Of a stretch of DNA of 64,000 nucleotides, positions 36,195 through 44,250 are shown piece after piece. Every line of letters begins with the position of its first letter. Position 1 is the stretch's first letter. The stretch covers positions 62,001-126,000 of the forward strand of contig NZ_JAKLTS010000009.1 in the NCBI RefSeq assembly GCF_022012445.1, read 5' to 3'. This stretch comes from Massilia sp. TS11. Lineage in GTDB: Bacteria > Pseudomonadota > Gammaproteobacteria > Burkholderiales > Burkholderiaceae_D. The translations under genes were made by a program, and so were the position numbers. The notes under the pieces were generated by a model, which worked only from the letters and a program-made list of their open reading frames with translations, was not told the DNA's origin and ran no database searches.

Positions 36195-36728
36195 ATGCCG
36201 GGCGCCAAAATGGCCGGCGCCAGGAATACATTCGAAGCCGTCGCGCAAAAATGGCTGCAGATGAAGCGAAAGGAATGGAGCGACGGGCATTACAGCCGAT
36301 CCGCCCGGGCTATTGAGCGCAATGTCGTCCCTGCCCTTGGCAAGCTGCCGGTCGCCAACATCACGCCCGCGATGATCGCCACGACGATGTTAGCGATTAA
36401 CAAGCGGGACGTATTTGAGAGGACTTCGCGCATCCTTCAGCACGTGAATGGGGTATTTCGGAATGCCCAGGCAAGGGGCCTGTGCCGCGACAATCGAGCT
36501 GGGCCCGTGCGCAAAATCCTCCCGCGCAAAAAGGAGTCAGGGCGAATGGCCGCCCTCCTCAACTTCGATGCACATCGGGACGTACTAAGGCGCGCTCAGT
36601 TGGCGCGCCTATCGCCGGCAGCCCATTTCGCGCATCGCCTATCCGTCATGAATTGGCTCATGGCGCGAGCACGTGCCTTTCGATGGACATCGTCACGGTC
36701 GCAGAATGGCATCTGGCGATCTTGATAG
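36195..36728 (+). pseudogene. Tyrosine-recombinase integrase (P4 type), decayed
   Basis: 176 residues from MPGAKMAGARNTFEAVAQKW through VVPALGKLPVANITPAMIA and HVNGVFRNAQARGLC. This is the core-binding domain of a P4-like integrase, followed by the beginning of the catalytic domain (RDVLRRAQLARLSPAAHFAH). The N-terminal arm-binding domain is missing. Beyond 36660 the frame breaks; traces continue in another frame (VTVAEWHLAI) to about 36870. The catalytic Arg-His-Arg-Tyr set is lost. It cannot be active. Confidence 0.75.
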
Positions 36729-36966
36729 AACGCTCTATTTTTGTGCTTCTCAATTTAGATCTCCCAGACGGAATTCGACCTGGGAACCTCCTTCTGCGCA
36801 ACGGTGGAAAAGGATGGTACGAACAAAAGATGTGGATGCCCCTGCAGACGAAGAAAGGCAACTCCATTTAAGGTGCGAATTCACCAACCCGCTTCAAGAA
36901 AACGATACTAGGCACCCCATGGTTCTTGTCCTTACTTCGCCCTTTATTGTTCACATAATTCTGAAT

Positions 36967-37371
36967 CTATCGACAAGAAAAAATTAAACTGAAAGGCACG
37001 ACGCCATGGTCACGCCGTGCTCGCCAGCGACCTGTACATTTGCGCGCGTTCGCCACATCGAGACTGACATAGCGTTCGGTGCCAGCGTACGTGCAGTCGA
37101 CTTCGTAAATGAAGGCTGGCGCATCTTCGTTCATGATCCAGGTTTGATAAATAAACCCAGACTTTTCGATTTCCTCCCATGGCGGACCGTCGTATTCATC
37201 GCGATCATTGCCCAGTGTCGTACCACGCGGATAAGAAATTACGCGTATGGTTTCCAAAGGCTTCGAGCCGATATTCCACGAACGGGGCGCAAATCTAGGA
37301 CAAGCCTGCAGCTTGGCTGTCTGGGTGTGTGGCGCCGACATCAGGGCCAGAGTCAATATCGCGCCTATCAT
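36967..37371 (-). CDS. STY0301-family immunity-like periplasmic protein
   Basis: 134 residues with an N-terminal signal-like segment (MIGAILTLALMSAPHTQTAK) and Cys residues suited to disulfides (ACPRF, VDCTYAGTE, ARKCTGRW). The central WNIGSKPLETIRVISYP and DGPPWEEIEKSGFIYQTW segments fit the STY0301 family, often found beside BPSL0067 amidase genes as the likely immunity partner. Its ATG overlaps the stop of that gene by four bases, so the two are translated together. The immunity role is inferred from family and context. Confidence 0.65.
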   Translation of the reverse strand: MIGAILTLALMSAPHTQTAKLQACPRFAPRSWNIGSKPLETIRVISYPRGTTLGNDRDEYDGPPWEEIEKSGFIYQTWIMNEDAPAFIYEVDCTYAGTERYVSLDVANARKCTGRWRARRDHGVVPFSLIFSCR

Positions 37372-37739
37372 AGAACCACCGAATAGGACTCGGCCCGCAG
37401 GAAAATTTTCGGTTCCTTAACACCAAATGCCAAGGTGCTGATATGTGGCGCCTTGCCTTTCCATTGATGGAAGACGCGTGCGCCATTGCCGACCCAACGC
37501 AGAAAGATGGCTGCATGGTTTCCATGTGACTTGTTAGGGTAACGACCATCGGAAAAGGTCGCGATTGCGGTGCCAGGTGCAATGTAGACATTTGCCTCCA
37601 GCAGATCGATGAGTTTGCCGCCTTCACGCCAAAGTGAAGACGGAGGTGCGTCGGTCAGCGCGCGGACGAGCGCGACGCATTGGCCGGTGCCGAAAGCCTT
37701 TTTCTGTTTAGTAAAATCGCCATCCGCCTGATAAGACAT
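37368..37739 (-). CDS. BPSL0067-family amidase-like effector
   Basis: 123 residues starting MSYQADGDFTKQKKAFGTGQ. The catalytic Cys is in GTGQCVALVRALTDAP and the His in SHGNHAAIFLRW, followed by VFHQWKGKAPHIS: the order of a CHAP/NlpC-type peptidoglycan amidase as in the BPSL0067 family, linked to type VI secretion. AAGGAGG lies four bases before the ATG at 37739, which decides the start over upstream in-frame ATGs. It has no signal peptide, as expected for a secreted effector. The immunity gene follows with an ATGA overlap. No type VI apparatus genes are in the window. Confidence 0.72.
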   Translation of the reverse strand: MSYQADGDFTKQKKAFGTGQCVALVRALTDAPPSSLWREGGKLIDLLEANVYIAPGTAIATFSDGRYPNKSHGNHAAIFLRWVGNGARVFHQWKGKAPHISTLAFGVKEPKIFLRAESYSVVL

Positions 37740-37953
37740 AGAGCCTCCTTGTCGATCGGAAACCTCGATCTTAATTTCACGTCCAGCGCCAACTTTGAGA
37801 TGACTCATACGTCGGCACGCGACATTGAGTTTGGGCAAAGGATGGTGAATTGGAAGCGGTATCGAGAGGGGTACTGCAAAAACTGCTTGTGTGGTGATTT
37901 GGATGTAAGCCGTTGAATCCAAGGGCCACACGGCAAGCTGTTCGATAGCCCTC

Positions 37954-38031
37954 CCACCAATTCATCCGTATGGATCCAACGCCGTCCTCGTGACGGCGTT
38001 TTTCTTTGATCTCCCTCTAGGAATGCGTCCG
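37954..38031 (+). repeat. 78-bp direct repeat, copy 2 (with terminator)
   Basis: 76 of 78 bases equal to 36116-36193, same orientation, 1,838 bases apart. Directly upstream GCTGTTCGATAGCCCTCC followed by CACCA looks like a decayed tRNA T-arm and acceptor end. The same terminator hairpin recurs at about 37978-38006. Read as the second attachment site of the small element. Confidence 0.85.
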
Positions 38032-38069
38032 CGCAGAGCTTGTCAGGACCTACGACAGACACTGGTCAT

Positions 38070-38243
38070 TTAGCGAGCCAACCGGGTATCGGCCGATTTT
38101 CCCCACTGTTTTCGGGTATCCAAAAGTATGGAAGCAGGTATGCGGCTGTTGGCTCCCTCAACGAATGGAAACTCACCCTTGCAGAGCGGGCAGAACACCA
38201 TATGGCCACGTCCGGCAATCGGCTGTCCCATGAGGATCCGCAT
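38070..38243 (-). pseudogene. PAAR-domain fragment (type VI secretion spike tip)
   Basis: A 57-residue open frame MRILMGQPIAGRGHMVFCPL, then CKGEFPFVEGANSRIPAS. The G-x-P-I-A-x-x-G-x-x-V-x-C-P-x-C-K-G-x-F-P motif is that of PAAR proteins; the preceding repeat and the closing part are missing. The start lies 10 bases after the DUF4865 stop on the same strand, and the fragment ends 39 bases before the 78-bp repeat. It precedes the effector pair in the order PAAR - effector - immunity. Confidence 0.55.
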
Positions 38244-38252
38244 CCTCCACGC

Positions 38253-38807
38253 TCAGCCTCGGGAAAGGTGGCCGAGCGCGTACACGGTAGTGGGGTCGAC
38301 GCTGGCTGGCACCTCGTCCCAAAGCCGGAAGCGCATCACCTGCCAGCCGGTCGGATCGAAGCCGGCCACTGCCGCTAGCGCCCCCTCCTGCGCCATGCTG
38401 TCGGCCGCACGCTGGCATTCCTCGGCTTGAAGTGCTGACAGATCTGCGTGCCGCGGAATTGGCACCAGGTCGATGCTGGCGTAGCGGGCCTGGTGCGCGT
38501 CTGCCCCCAGCCGCGCCCACCACGTCGACCACAACTCCACGATCGGCCGCCCGAAGGCTTGCGTCAGGCCCGCAAAGCCGGGGCCGCATAGAAACGCATT
38601 CATCGCCGCCGCCGATTCCCACACATAAAACGGCGCATAGCGGTTGTTCCCCGGTCCCGGGAGGTCGCTGTGCCGGGCGCTCAGGTAAGCCTTGAACACG
38701 AGTCCGGGAAAGCCATCCGTAAAGTGCCCCTTCTCCGCAATGCGGCGAGCAATGATCGCCATGTCGTAGTCTGCGGGGAAAGTAAAGCCATAGTGCATTG
38801 CAATCAT
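38253..38807 (-). CDS. DUF4865 family protein
   Basis: 184 residues, MIAMHYGFTFPADYDMAIIA onward, matching DUF4865 along the full length (GHFTDGFPGLVFKAYLSARH, FYVWESAAAMNAFLCGPGF). The family is related in shape to small monooxygenase-like dimeric alpha-beta barrels, but has no known reaction. It overlaps the tautomerase gene by four bases (ATGA) and ends a three-gene operon with the tautomerase and a CMD-like protein, divergent from a LysR regulator. Confidence 0.85.
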   Translation of the reverse strand: MIAMHYGFTFPADYDMAIIARRIAEKGHFTDGFPGLVFKAYLSARHSDLPGPGNNRYAPFYVWESAAAMNAFLCGPGFAGLTQAFGRPIVELWSTWWARLGADAHQARYASIDLVPIPRHADLSALQAEECQRAADSMAQEGALAAVAGFDPTGWQVMRFRLWDEVPASVDPTTVYALGHLSRG

Positions 38808-39196
38808 TGGACCTCCACATCGGGCGCGGCAATGCCGTGCGCAAACGACCAGTCAATCGGCTCGGTCGTCTCGATGACGACCATCACGTCGCGCGGCGCA
38901 ATGCCAGGCGCTGTGCTAAGCAATTCGGTCAGGCGACGATAGAAAGCGCGCTTCGTTTGCGCCGACCGGGAGCGTCCCGCAGTGACGTGCAGCAGAACAA
39001 AGTCATCCGTGCGCGGGCCGCCCATATAGTGGCGGTCAAATACGAGTTCATGCGGCTCGCATTGTTGGATGACCTGGAAGCGATCATCCGGTGGCACATC
39101 GAAGCTGTCGACCAGCGCCTGATGCACACTCTCTGACAGCGCCCGCAGGAAGGCGGGCGATTTGCCCTTCAACAGAGAAATTCGGACATACGGCAT
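38804..39196 (-). CDS. Tautomerase family protein
   Basis: 130 residues, MPYVRISLLKGKSPAFLRAL: the catalytic Pro2 of the tautomerase superfamily is exposed after Met removal. The length fits the Tautomerase_2 type, longer than 4-oxalocrotonate tautomerase. The segments FQVIQQCEPHELVFDRHYMG and DFVLLHVTAGRSRSAQTKRA are typical. It probably isomerises a small keto or enol acid. Four-base overlap with DUF4865; 10 bases after the CMD-like gene. Confidence 0.85.
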   Translation of the reverse strand: MPYVRISLLKGKSPAFLRALSESVHQALVDSFDVPPDDRFQVIQQCEPHELVFDRHYMGGPRTDDFVLLHVTAGRSRSAQTKRAFYRRLTELLSTAPGIAPRDVMVVIETTEPIDWSFAHGIAAPDVEVQ

Positions 39197-39206
39197 CGCG
39201 CCCTCC

Positions 39207-39539
39207 TCATGCTTCGTCGGGCGCGGACTGCGGTAGCGCGTCGAGCCGCTGGATGGCGCTCACCGCCGCGGGCCAACCCGCATAGAACGCCAGATGCGTG
39301 GCCGCCTCAGATAGCTCCTCGCGCGACAGGCCATTTTCGATAGCGCGCTGCAGGTGGAAGGGCAACTGCTCCAGCCGATACAGGGCGATCAGCGCAGCCA
39401 CCGTCACCAGGCTGCGCTCGCGTGGCGACAATTGGGGCCGCTGCCAGATATCACCGAAGAGCACCTCACTGCTCAGTTCGGCTAATTTGGGGGCAATCTT
39501 TGCCAGCGTCTGCTGTGCGGCGGTCTGCGATGGGTTCAT
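39207..39539 (-). CDS. Carboxymuconolactone decarboxylase-like protein
   Basis: 110 residues from ATG 39539 (MNPSQTAAQQTLAKIAPKLA). The CMD core is RPQLSPRERSLVTVAALIAL followed by LPFHLQRAIENGLSREELSE and HLAFYAGWPAAVSA. It lacks the CxxC pair of peroxidase-type AhpD, so it is closer to gamma-carboxymuconolactone decarboxylases. First gene of the operon divergent from lysR at 39649. Its substrate is unknown. Confidence 0.85.
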   Translation of the reverse strand: MNPSQTAAQQTLAKIAPKLAELSSEVLFGDIWQRPQLSPRERSLVTVAALIALYRLEQLPFHLQRAIENGLSREELSEAATHLAFYAGWPAAVSAIQRLDALPQSAPDEA

Positions 39540-39603
39540 CCTGGCCTGGCTCCATAAAACAAGTAGGTCAGGGCATGGTAGAACCAGACTTTCGTTTTGA
39601 AAA

Positions 39604-39617
39604 TCGAATAGTTTCGA
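39604..39617. promoter_or_regulatory. Possible LysR operator between the divergent genes
   Basis: TCGAA-TAGT-TTCGA is a short palindrome 32 bases before the lysR start, in the 109-base gap between lysR and the CMD-like gene. Its AT-rich centre and place suit a LysR-type site. The assignment rests on position and symmetry only. Confidence 0.35.
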
Positions 39618-39648
39618 ATACACTTTCCCGAAAAACAGGATGATTAAG

Positions 39649-40608
39649 ATGCGAAAAGTCATTTTCGATCTCGACGCACTGCGCACACTGCGCGTTGGCA
39701 TTGAACTCGGGAGCTTTGCCCAGGCTGCAGACAGGCTCAATCGATCAACCTCGGCCGTCAGCGCGCAACTTAAGAAGCTGGAGGAGCAGGCCGGCACGCC
39801 CATTCTGCGCAAGGTGGGGCGCGGTCTGCAGCTGACGGACGCTGGCGAGATCCTGCTGCGCTATGCGCGCCGCATGCTCGACCTGAACGAAGAAGCCGCG
39901 CTGGCGCTCGGCAGCCTCGGTTTAGCTGGTACCGTGCGCTTGGGTCTGCAGGAAGATTTCGGCGAAAACCTGCTGTCCGATGTGCTTGGCGGCTTTGCGC
40001 GCAGCCATCCTGCGGTCCATATCGAAGCGCGTATCGCGCGCAACGCGGAACTGGTGTCGCGCATGCAGACCGGCGATCTGGACCTGGCGCTCGCCTGGGA
40101 GCAGCATCCCAAGCGCACGGCGCACAGCGAACTGGTCGGCACCTATGCCTTGCGCTGGATCGCCGCCGAGCACTACCAGCCCTCGGACGCTGGACCGATT
40201 CCCATCGTCGCGATGGACGCCCCCTGCCTATTGCGCAAGGCCGCCACCGATGCCTTGGACGCAGCGGGCATCCCGTGGAAAATCGTCTTCACCAGCCCCA
40301 GTCTGGCGGGTGTATGGGCGGCCGTCGCGGCCGGGCTGGGGCTGACGGTCCGGACCCATTTTGGCCTGCCGCCGCGCGTGCGCATGCTCGACCCGCAGGC
40401 ATGCGCGCTGCCGGTGCTGGGCAGCCTGGACCTGGTGCTGCACAGCGCTGCGGCCGGTCTGAATCCTGCCGCGACGCGCCTGCGGACAATTCTGCTGGAC
40501 CGTATTGGCGAGCCCAGCCAAATTTGGCAACGCGAAGGCGACGCCCCCGCGTGGGCGTCCGAGGGTCGCGAGTCTGCCCTGAGCAGCGCCAAGCTAGGGG
40601 TACGCTAG
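39649..40608 (+). CDS. LysR-family transcriptional regulator
   Basis: 319 residues from ATG 39649; AGGA is 8 bases upstream, favouring it over the ATG at 39640. The N-terminal helix-turn-helix is LRVGIELGSFAQAADRLNRS then TSAVSAQLKKLEEQAGTPIL; residues about 90-300 form the effector-binding domain. It is divergent from the CMD - tautomerase - DUF4865 operon and probably controls it. Its stop codon overlaps that of the next LysR gene on the other strand (CTAG). Confidence 0.92.
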   Translation: MRKVIFDLDALRTLRVGIELGSFAQAADRLNRSTSAVSAQLKKLEEQAGTPILRKVGRGLQLTDAGEILLRYARRMLDLNEEAALALGSLGLAGTVRLGLQEDFGENLLSDVLGGFARSHPAVHIEARIARNAELVSRMQTGDLDLALAWEQHPKRTAHSELVGTYALRWIAAEHYQPSDAGPIPIVAMDAPCLLRKAATDALDAAGIPWKIVFTSPSLAGVWAAVAAGLGLTVRTHFGLPPRVRMLDPQACALPVLGSLDLVLHSAAAGLNPAATRLRTILLDRIGEPSQIWQREGDAPAWASEGRESALSSAKLGVR

Positions 40609-41492
40609 GCGCGGCCGGTCACGCCGATCAATTCCTTGCGGGCGGCGTCGAAAGCCTCGGCCACCAGATCGGCCACCTGGCGGATACGCGGCGACCTGCG
40701 CACCCCGGAATGCATGACGAGCCAGACGGCACGTTCGGGCGGTGCCGATGGCAGCGCGATATGTGCCAGGCCTGGCTCACGCGCCGCCAGGAAATGCGGT
40801 AGCACGGCGGCGCCCAGACCGGCCCGTGCTGCATCAAGGAGCACCAAGGGATCATTGCTGCGCACCACGTAGCGCCGTTCCGCGGAGATTTCGCTCAGCC
40901 ACTGCTGGTGTGGCACCTGCAGGTGGCCATCTTCATACCCGAGGAAACGCCACTCGGCGGCAGGGCGCTGTGCATAGCCGGGGCTGGCATACAGCCCGTA
41001 TCCCAGCATGCCGATGCGCCGCGCAGTCAGTCCCATGGCCGACGGCCGCGACATGCGAATCGCCATGTCGGCCTCGCCGCGCGCCAGGTTGGCCTCGCGC
41101 GACTCGCTGAAAATGACCAGGTCGATATGCGGCCAGCGGTCCTGCATGCTGGCAAGGCGGGCGACCAGAAAACTGCTCGCCAGCACCGGCGGCACCGACA
41201 CCCGCACCGTCCCTTGCAAGGACGACACCCCGAGCGCCAGGCGCGACAGCACTTGCATCTCGTCGCCGATCCGCGCCGCCTGCGCCGCCAGCTTCTCCCC
41301 TTCCGCCGTCAACACCCAGCCGCGCGGCAGACGGTCGAACAAGCGCAGCCCGAGCGCTTTTTCAAACGCATCGACCCGCCGCGCCACCGTGGAATGGTCG
41401 ACATCGAGCTGGCGCGCGGCCGCGGACAGGCTTTGCGTGTGCGACAAGGCGAGAAAGTAGCGCACGTCGTCCCATTGATGAGCGGAACTCAT
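40605..41492 (-). CDS. LysR-family transcriptional regulator
   Basis: 295 residues from ATG 41492 (MSSAHQWDDVRYFLALSHTQ); a GTG 27 bases upstream is possible, and neither has a clear ribosome site. The helix-turn-helix is SLSAAARQLDVDHSTVARRV, typical of the subgroup with WVLTAEGEKLAAQA. Divergent from the metallo-beta-lactamase-like gene at 41648, its likely target. The two LysR genes of this cluster are unrelated in detail and converge tail to tail. Confidence 0.92.
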   Translation of the reverse strand: MSSAHQWDDVRYFLALSHTQSLSAAARQLDVDHSTVARRVDAFEKALGLRLFDRLPRGWVLTAEGEKLAAQAARIGDEMQVLSRLALGVSSLQGTVRVSVPPVLASSFLVARLASMQDRWPHIDLVIFSESREANLARGEADMAIRMSRPSAMGLTARRIGMLGYGLYASPGYAQRPAAEWRFLGYEDGHLQVPHQQWLSEISAERRYVVRSNDPLVLLDAARAGLGAAVLPHFLAAREPGLAHIALPSAPPERAVWLVMHSGVRRSPRIRQVADLVAEAFDAARKELIGVTGRA

Positions 41493-41647
41493 GGCCGGAG
41501 GAGGTGGGGATTTTTGCACAAATAATGGGCTGCCAAGGAGATTGCCGAGTGATTATCCGCAGCGTAAGCTTGCCTGACAAGCATTTTGCAAAATCGGATT
41601 GGGGCCTGCTTTCATCACGGCCATCCGCGGAAGGACATCCACCACTC

Positions 41648-43141
41648 ATGAAAATACGCTATCTAACGGCGGCGGCGAGCGCCCTCGTCGCCCTGCCCGC
41701 GCTCGCGGCGGATCCCGCCTGCAGCGCCCGGCTGAAGCAGGCTCTGGCCGCCCAGGGCGGCGAAGACAAACTGCGCGCGATCCGCTCAGTGTCTTTTCAA
41801 GCGAGCGCTTATCGCAACATGCTCGAGCAGTCTGAACGCCCGGAGGGACCTTACTTCGTCAGCTTCCTGGAGACGAAGGAACAACACGACCACGCGCACC
41901 ATGCGCTGTCGCGGCAGTCGGCAATCAACGCGCCCGGCGGACAGCGCTACACCACCGGCCTGCTCGTCGCGGACCGGGTCGCCATGCAGTCGTTCGGCGC
42001 GCGCCAGATGCCAGGCAGCGCACGCGATGTCCGTGCCGCGCTGGAAGACTTGGCGCTGGCCCCAGAGCGCGTGTTGCTGACGGCGCTGGACGCGGCCGAC
42101 ACGCATTGCGAAGCCGACACCATCCTCCAGGGCGTGCCGCATCGTGTGCTCGCCTTTAGCTTCGATGGTGCGCCGGCGCGCATCTACCTGAATGCCTATA
42201 CCCAGCTCCCGACCGCGCTCGACTACAGCGGAACGGCTGCCGCCACCGGCTATGCGGCCTATCTGGGGGACGTCACCACACGCACGCTGTGGAGCTTCTG
42301 GCGCCTTGACCGCAATGGGGTGCGCTATCCGATGCAATGGGACATTCAGCTCAATCAGCTGCCCGCCCAAACGCTGATGCTGCGTGAGCTGAAGTTCGAT
42401 GCGCCCGCTGACCAACAGCTGGCTGTACCATCCGAGGTTGCCGCGCGCTTCAAGCCGGACGCGCCCGCGCCAATCCCGGACAACGCGCGACTCGGACAGG
42501 AGATGGAGGAAATCGCCCCGGGCGTGCTGCAGATCCGTAGTAGCTGGCACGTCGCGATCGTGGAACAGACCGAGGGCCTGGTCATCATCGAGGCGCCGAT
42601 CTCATCCAGCTATTCCGAGCAAGTGCTGGCCGAAGCGGCGCGGCGCTATCCGCACAAGCCGGTCATCGCCGTGGTCACGAGCTCCGATTCCTGGCCCCAC
42701 CTGGCGGGCATTCGCACCTATGCGGCGCGCGGGATTCCGATCTACGCGCTGGACCTGTCGGCGCCGATCGTGCAGCGCACGCTGAGCGCATCCTACGCCA
42801 GCCATCCGGACGCGCTCCAGGCCGCGCCACGCAAAGCCGATATCCGCCTCGTCAGCGCCAAAACGGTCATCGGCAGTGGTGCCAATCGCATCGAGCTTTA
42901 TCCCTTGCGCGGCGAAACCAGCGAACGCCAGCTGATGGCCTACCTGCCCGAACGCGGCCTGCTGTACGCCAGCGACCCATTCCAGCGGCGTGCCGATGGC
43001 AGCTATACCGATCCGCAGGCGGTCAGTGAACTGCTGCAAGCAGTCGCGCGTGAACATCTGCAAGTCGAGCGCTTTTTCATGATGCACGTCGCGCCGCGGC
43101 CCTTCAGCGAATTGCAGGTCGTGCCGGGCAGCGCGGACTAA
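41648..43141 (+). CDS. Secreted metallo-beta-lactamase-fold protein with degenerate metal site
   Basis: 497 residues with a signal peptide (MKIRYLTAAASALVALPALA). After an N-terminal domain of about 270 residues, a metallo-beta-lactamase-like fold starts near EEIAPGVLQIRSSWHVAIVE. The place of the HxHxDH motif reads VVTSSDSWPHLAGIRTYAA, with only one His left, so a canonical two-zinc hydrolase is unlikely. Other variants with SDSWPH or SDAWPH exist, so it may be a recognised subfamily. Divergent from a LysR gene; followed 41 bases later by the YCII gene. Confidence 0.78.
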   Translation: MKIRYLTAAASALVALPALAADPACSARLKQALAAQGGEDKLRAIRSVSFQASAYRNMLEQSERPEGPYFVSFLETKEQHDHAHHALSRQSAINAPGGQRYTTGLLVADRVAMQSFGARQMPGSARDVRAALEDLALAPERVLLTALDAADTHCEADTILQGVPHRVLAFSFDGAPARIYLNAYTQLPTALDYSGTAAATGYAAYLGDVTTRTLWSFWRLDRNGVRYPMQWDIQLNQLPAQTLMLRELKFDAPADQQLAVPSEVAARFKPDAPAPIPDNARLGQEMEEIAPGVLQIRSSWHVAIVEQTEGLVIIEAPISSSYSEQVLAEAARRYPHKPVIAVVTSSDSWPHLAGIRTYAARGIPIYALDLSAPIVQRTLSASYASHPDALQAAPRKADIRLVSAKTVIGSGANRIELYPLRGETSERQLMAYLPERGLLYASDPFQRRADGSYTDPQAVSELLQAVAREHLQVERFFMMHVAPRPFSELQVVPGSAD

Positions 43142-43182
43142 AACCATCCTATTTGCATGCCTTGACCACCAACAGGAGAACC

Positions 43183-43485
43183 ATGTTCGTTATCGTCTTG
43201 CATTACATCCAGCCTCTGGATCAGGTGACTGTGCAACTGGAAGCCCATCGCGCCTACCTCGATCGGCACTACGCGGCTGGCAACTTCATCGCCTCCGGTC
43301 CGCAGAATCCTCGGACGGGCGGCATCATTCTGGCACGCGCCATGGCGCGGACCGAACTCGACCAACTGCTGACGGAGGACCCCTTTCATCAGCACGACGT
43401 CGCCCGATATGAAGTCATTGAGTTCACACCAAACAAGTTCGCCCCGGGGGTCGAATCCGTCCTGGCGTGGCCTGCGCCGCGCTAA
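43183..43485 (+). CDS. YCII-family protein
   Basis: 100 residues from ATG 43183, with AGGAGA five bases upstream. MFVIVLHYIQPLDQVTVQLE and HRAYLDRHYAAGNFIASGPQ are the two halves of the YciI-like ferredoxin fold, with the conserved His-Asp region. Such proteins are small dehydratase- or monooxygenase-like enzymes of unknown substrate. Same strand as the metallo-beta-lactamase-like gene, probably one operon. Confidence 0.88.
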   Translation: MFVIVLHYIQPLDQVTVQLEAHRAYLDRHYAAGNFIASGPQNPRTGGIILARAMARTELDQLLTEDPFHQHDVARYEVIEFTPNKFAPGVESVLAWPAPR

Positions 43486-43505
43486 ATTCCGCCCCCCTTT
43501 GCAAC

Positions 43506-43540
43506 ACACCCCAAGACCGCGCCAGGCGCGCTTGGGGTGT
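43506..43540. terminator. Hairpin between convergent genes
   Basis: ACACCCCAAG and CTTGGGGTGT are a perfect 10-base inverted repeat, with GCGC/GCGC pairing inside the loop. It sits in the 79-base gap between the YCII gene and the CMD-like gene, and has no long U-run. Probably a bidirectional stop. Confidence 0.6.
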
Positions 43541-43564
43541 TCGCCATCCCGCTAACGTGCCGGT

Positions 43565-43948
43565 TCAGGAACCCGGCGCGAGGATTTCCTCGTAGCCCGT
43601 GCGGACCGTCGGCAGCGTGATCGAGCCGCCAGTCAGCAAGCCGATCCGCAGCGCCTCCATCATCTCCTTGACACTCGCCCCAGCGCTTTTTGCATTGCGC
43701 AAGTGGAAGCGCAAACAGGGCTCGCAGCGCTCCACCACGGAAATCGAGGCGCCCGTCAATTCCTTGTACTTCTTCGGAATCGCGCCCTCGCCCCAGGTCG
43801 TCACGTACATCTTGTGGAAGTCCTCGGTAAAGCTGGGGTCGACTTTCCGCATCGGATCTTCTTTCTGCGGTGGGGGATCGGCCGCCATGGCCGCAGGGCC
43901 AACAACGACGCTGGCAAGCAGTAACAACACGGGCAAGAACTTGGGCAT
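43565..43948 (-). CDS. Secreted AhpD/CMD-like protein with CxxC
   Basis: 127 residues from ATG 43948 (AGGAG upstream) with a signal peptide (MPKFLPVLLLLASVVVGPAA). The core has the AhpD-type redox pair in SVVERCEPCLRFHLRNAKSA followed by KEMMEALRIGLLTGGSITLP. AhpD-like proteins use CxxC and a nearby His to reduce peroxides or thiols. Export of such a protein is less common. A periplasmic peroxidase or thiol role is an inference. Confidence 0.82.
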   Translation of the reverse strand: MPKFLPVLLLLASVVVGPAAMAADPPPQKEDPMRKVDPSFTEDFHKMYVTTWGEGAIPKKYKELTGASISVVERCEPCLRFHLRNAKSAGASVKEMMEALRIGLLTGGSITLPTVRTGYEEILAPGS

Positions 43949-44250
43949 GTCGACTCCTGAAAATGGAAAGGCGCCCAGACTAGCGTCGAAAAATTGACAA
44001 ATCAACATGCATACAGGCCGGTGGCAGCGCGGCCAAACCGCGGCCCCGGCTCCCGCCGCGCCTTGGTCAGAAGCGCCTGTTTTCATAGGCAGAACGGGCT
44101 GCCGCAGGCTCTCCTGGGGCGCGCACATCCGCGCATTCTGTGTGCGTCTTTCTGGGTATTTCTGCACACAATCTGACGAGTCATGCGGAATTGCCCTGCA
44201 ATTTCACGCAAGTTATGCTGCACATGCAACATCACCAACAGGAGAATCAG

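Noticed and set aside
37740-37931. 64-residue N-terminal extension of the BPSL0067-type effector
   Set aside because: AAGGAGG lies directly before ATG 37739 and the extension has no resemblance to the family.
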